NCBI RefSeq assembly: GCF_900143245.1
Contig: NZ_FRDK01000006.1
Coordinates: 62,001-126,000 of the forward strand
Direction: 5' to 3'
DNA: 64,000 nucleotides
Source: Flavobacterium fryxellicola
Lineage (GTDB): Bacteria; Bacteroidota; Bacteroidia; Flavobacteriales; Flavobacteriaceae
The position numbers and the translations under genes are program-made. Within the stretch, counting starts at the first letter, position 1, and each line of letters opens with the position of its first letter. Under the pieces are notes generated by a model. The model did no database searches and had not been told where the DNA came from. It saw only the letters and a list, made by a program, of their open reading frames with translations. Shown here one piece after another: positions 62,281 to 64,000 of the stretch.

Positions 62281-63723
62281 ATGAAAATAAAAATTTTATC
62301 TTTTTTTATCTTACTGACTACTGCTGCTTTTGCACAAGATAAAGATCCGGTATTTAAAAAAAGAGTGCTAGAAAGTACGGAAGTTGACTTTTTAGCCAGT
62401 TACTACGATCAAAATGGTTCAAGATCAGCTGTCTCAGGCGGTATAGGATCTGAAAAACTTACAGATGTAGCCTCAAATATTGTGGTGGCAATGCCATTGA
62501 ATGATGATGATGTTTTGACTATTGATTTGGGAATATCAGCCTATTCATCAGCTTCTTCAAGTAATATAAATCCATTTAATTCCACTGGCGCTTCTGCTGG
62601 AGGAGGTGGCGACGATGATGATAGAGTAGCGGGTGGAAAAGTAATGGCTTTAGGTCCTTCTGGAACGCCATGGCAAGCTTCATCTGGTGCGTCTAGAAGT
62701 GATCAATTGGTGTCGGTGGTTGCTAATTACAGCCATAGTAGTGACTCCAGAAATTTTATATGGAATACAGATGTTTCTTTTTCAAATGAATATGATTACA
62801 CTTCTGTTGGGTTTGGAGGCGGAATTGCCGGTCTTTTTAATGAAAAAAATACAGAATTAAGCTTGAAAGTAAATGCATATTTGGATCAATGGAGACCAAT
62901 TTATCCAACGGAATTGCACGAATATTCTAACTATGGTTCTAACTTTTTAAACCAAGGCTATTTTAATGGAGTAACGGTTTTGGATCAAAATGGACAATCT
63001 ACCGCCAATTATTTGCCATCAGCATTTCAAACGATAAATGCAGTGAATAGAAACTCTTTCTCAGCATCCATAGGTTTTTCTCAGGTCTTATCTAATAAAT
63101 TACAAGTGTCCGTATTTTTTGATGTATTGCAGCAACAAGGATTATTGTCTTCCCCATATCACCGAATCTATTTTGCTGACAAAGCTAATTTTTACATTGG
63201 ACAAGCGCAATACATTAATAATTATGAGAGTACAAGCAATGCTGGAGTCTACAAATTAGCAGACGATATTGAAAGATTACCAGATTCTCGTTTCAAACTT
63301 CCTATTGGAGCCCGTTTAAATTATTACATTAATGAACACTTCCTATTGAGAACGTATTATCGTTTTTACTCAGATAACTGGAACATTCAGTCTCATACCG
63401 CTACTGTTGAACTTCCTGTGAAATTATCAGACAAGTTTACTGTTTTTCCAATGTATCGGTACTATACACAAATAGCTTCTAAATATTACGCACCGTACGA
63501 AACACATTTATCCACAGAAAAATTTTATACTTCAGATGCGGATTTAGCCACATTTGATGCTAATCAATACGGTTTTGGTATCAACTATACGGATATTTTT
63601 ACGGCCTCGAAAGTATGGAAATTTGGTTTAAAAAACATTGATTTCAGATTCAATCACTATGAACGAAGTGATAATCTTAAAGCTAATATTGCTACAATTG
63701 GTTTCAAGTTTGTAATGCAATAA
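62281..63723 (+). CDS. DUF3570 outer-membrane-like protein with candidate flavinylation motifs
   Basis: A 480-residue exported protein (signal peptide MKIKILSFFILLTTAAFA). From about 140 to the end, alternating aromatic strands ending in ATIGFKFVMQ suggest an outer-membrane beta-barrel. Near the N-terminus lie TGAS (102-105, in NSTGASAGGGG) and SGAS (135-138, in ASSGASRSD), resembling the S/T-G-A-T/S core of ApbE-modified proteins, with an acidic DDDD stretch between. Next to apbE this makes it a candidate FMN carrier, which is inference. Confidence 0.85.
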   Translation: MKIKILSFFILLTTAAFAQDKDPVFKKRVLESTEVDFLASYYDQNGSRSAVSGGIGSEKLTDVASNIVVAMPLNDDDVLTIDLGISAYSSASSSNINPFNSTGASAGGGGDDDDRVAGGKVMALGPSGTPWQASSGASRSDQLVSVVANYSHSSDSRNFIWNTDVSFSNEYDYTSVGFGGGIAGLFNEKNTELSLKVNAYLDQWRPIYPTELHEYSNYGSNFLNQGYFNGVTVLDQNGQSTANYLPSAFQTINAVNRNSFSASIGFSQVLSNKLQVSVFFDVLQQQGLLSSPYHRIYFADKANFYIGQAQYINNYESTSNAGVYKLADDIERLPDSRFKLPIGARLNYYINEHFLLRTYYRFYSDNWNIQSHTATVELPVKLSDKFTVFPMYRYYTQIASKYYAPYETHLSTEKFYTSDADLATFDANQYGFGINYTDIFTASKVWKFGLKNIDFRFNHYERSDNLKANIATIGFKFVMQ

Positions 63724-63750
63724 AGCTTAAATTTACAAAAAAAGTATAAA

Positions 63751-64000
63751 ATGCACATATTAATTGTAGAGGATGAAGCGGGTATTGTTCAGTTCATCCA
63801 GCAAGGATTAGAAGAAGAAGGTTATACGATTACCAGTGCCTCTGATGGCTTAATGGGTTTTCAGTTAACTCAAAAAGAGAATTTTGATCTTATTTTGCTG
63901 GATTGGATGCTTCCAAAAATGACTGGTTTAGAATTGTGTAAAGCCATTCGATTGAAAAACAGCAGTACTCCAATTATATTTTTGACTGCTAAAGATACGA
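63751..64000 (+). CDS. OmpR-type response regulator (5' part, runs off the window)
   Basis: The first 83 codons of a receiver domain: acidic pocket VEDEAG (Glu7-Asp8), phospho-acceptor Asp51 in LILLDWMLPKMTG, and switch Thr in FLTAKD. A winged-helix output and a partner sensor kinase probably follow beyond 64000. It starts 28 bases after the DUF3570 gene, so it is likely the last-but-one or last part of the same operon, and the system may be regulated by its own two-component pair. Confidence 0.88.
   Translation, partial: MHILIVEDEAGIVQFIQQGLEEEGYTITSASDGLMGFQLTQKENFDLILLDWMLPKMTGLELCKAIRLKNSSTPIIFLTAKDT

Overview
The window is AT-rich DNA from a member of the Bacteroidota, most likely Flavobacterium or a close relative. 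The signs are Bacteroidota-type promoter boxes (TAnnTTTG), an LpxC-FabZ fusion, a relic of a type IX secretion C-terminal domain, an alpha/beta-fused E1 dehydrogenase, DUF3570/DUF4266 proteins, and large hybrid histidine kinases. I saw no rRNA, tRNA, CRISPR array, intact insertion sequence or prophage.

Layout. 0-2 kb: an Mla-type ABC ATPase and permease. 2-12.4 kb: a stress-flavoured stretch of small minus-strand genes (PA2169/DUF2383 four-helix protein, lipoprotein, small membrane proteins, OmpA-type porin, Dps, truncated YciF/DUF892 protein, SSADH-type dehydrogenase, Old Yellow Enzyme) with a decayed class I aldolase. Five transcription units here share a fixed-spacing bipartite upstream motif that I could not assign to a known regulator. 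12.5-28.8 kb: a signalling island with four giant hybrid kinases (one a CheB-CheR fusion), stand-alone CheB and CheR, a response regulator and an AraC-type regulator, with no chemoreceptor or flagellar gene nearby. 29.6-38 kb: lipoprotein, M23 peptidase, a small monooxygenase-like gene without an ATG, the fused E1 enzyme, a catalytically degenerate M1-like membrane protein and a LOG-family protein. 38.3-39.1 kb: remains of a GbsR/MarR regulator and an RND adaptor.

39.3-48 kb, plus strand: DUF1080 protein, HD hydrolase, then lipid A genes lpxD, lpxC-fabZ, lpxA, with efp, a second lpxD-like gene, an NTF2-like gene and sucD. 48-52.4 kb: a small hypothetical gene, a ruined T9SS-secreted protein gene, an S-box-like leader in front of an NhaC-family transporter, a structured intergenic hairpin and fabG. 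52.4-60.5 kb: a VWA-like membrane protein, a LysR/YeiH pair, a DUF1275 protein, an S1/P1-nuclease/PLC-like enzyme and an LTA-synthase-type sulfatase. 60.6 kb to the end: a thioredoxin-ApbE-DUF4266-DUF3570-response-regulator operon that looks like an envelope flavin/redox system and runs off the window.

Gene decay is a theme. At least four loci (aldolase, GbsR regulator, RND adaptor, T9SS protein) are clear pseudogenes, and two more (DUF892, monooxygenase) are truncated or have lost a normal start.
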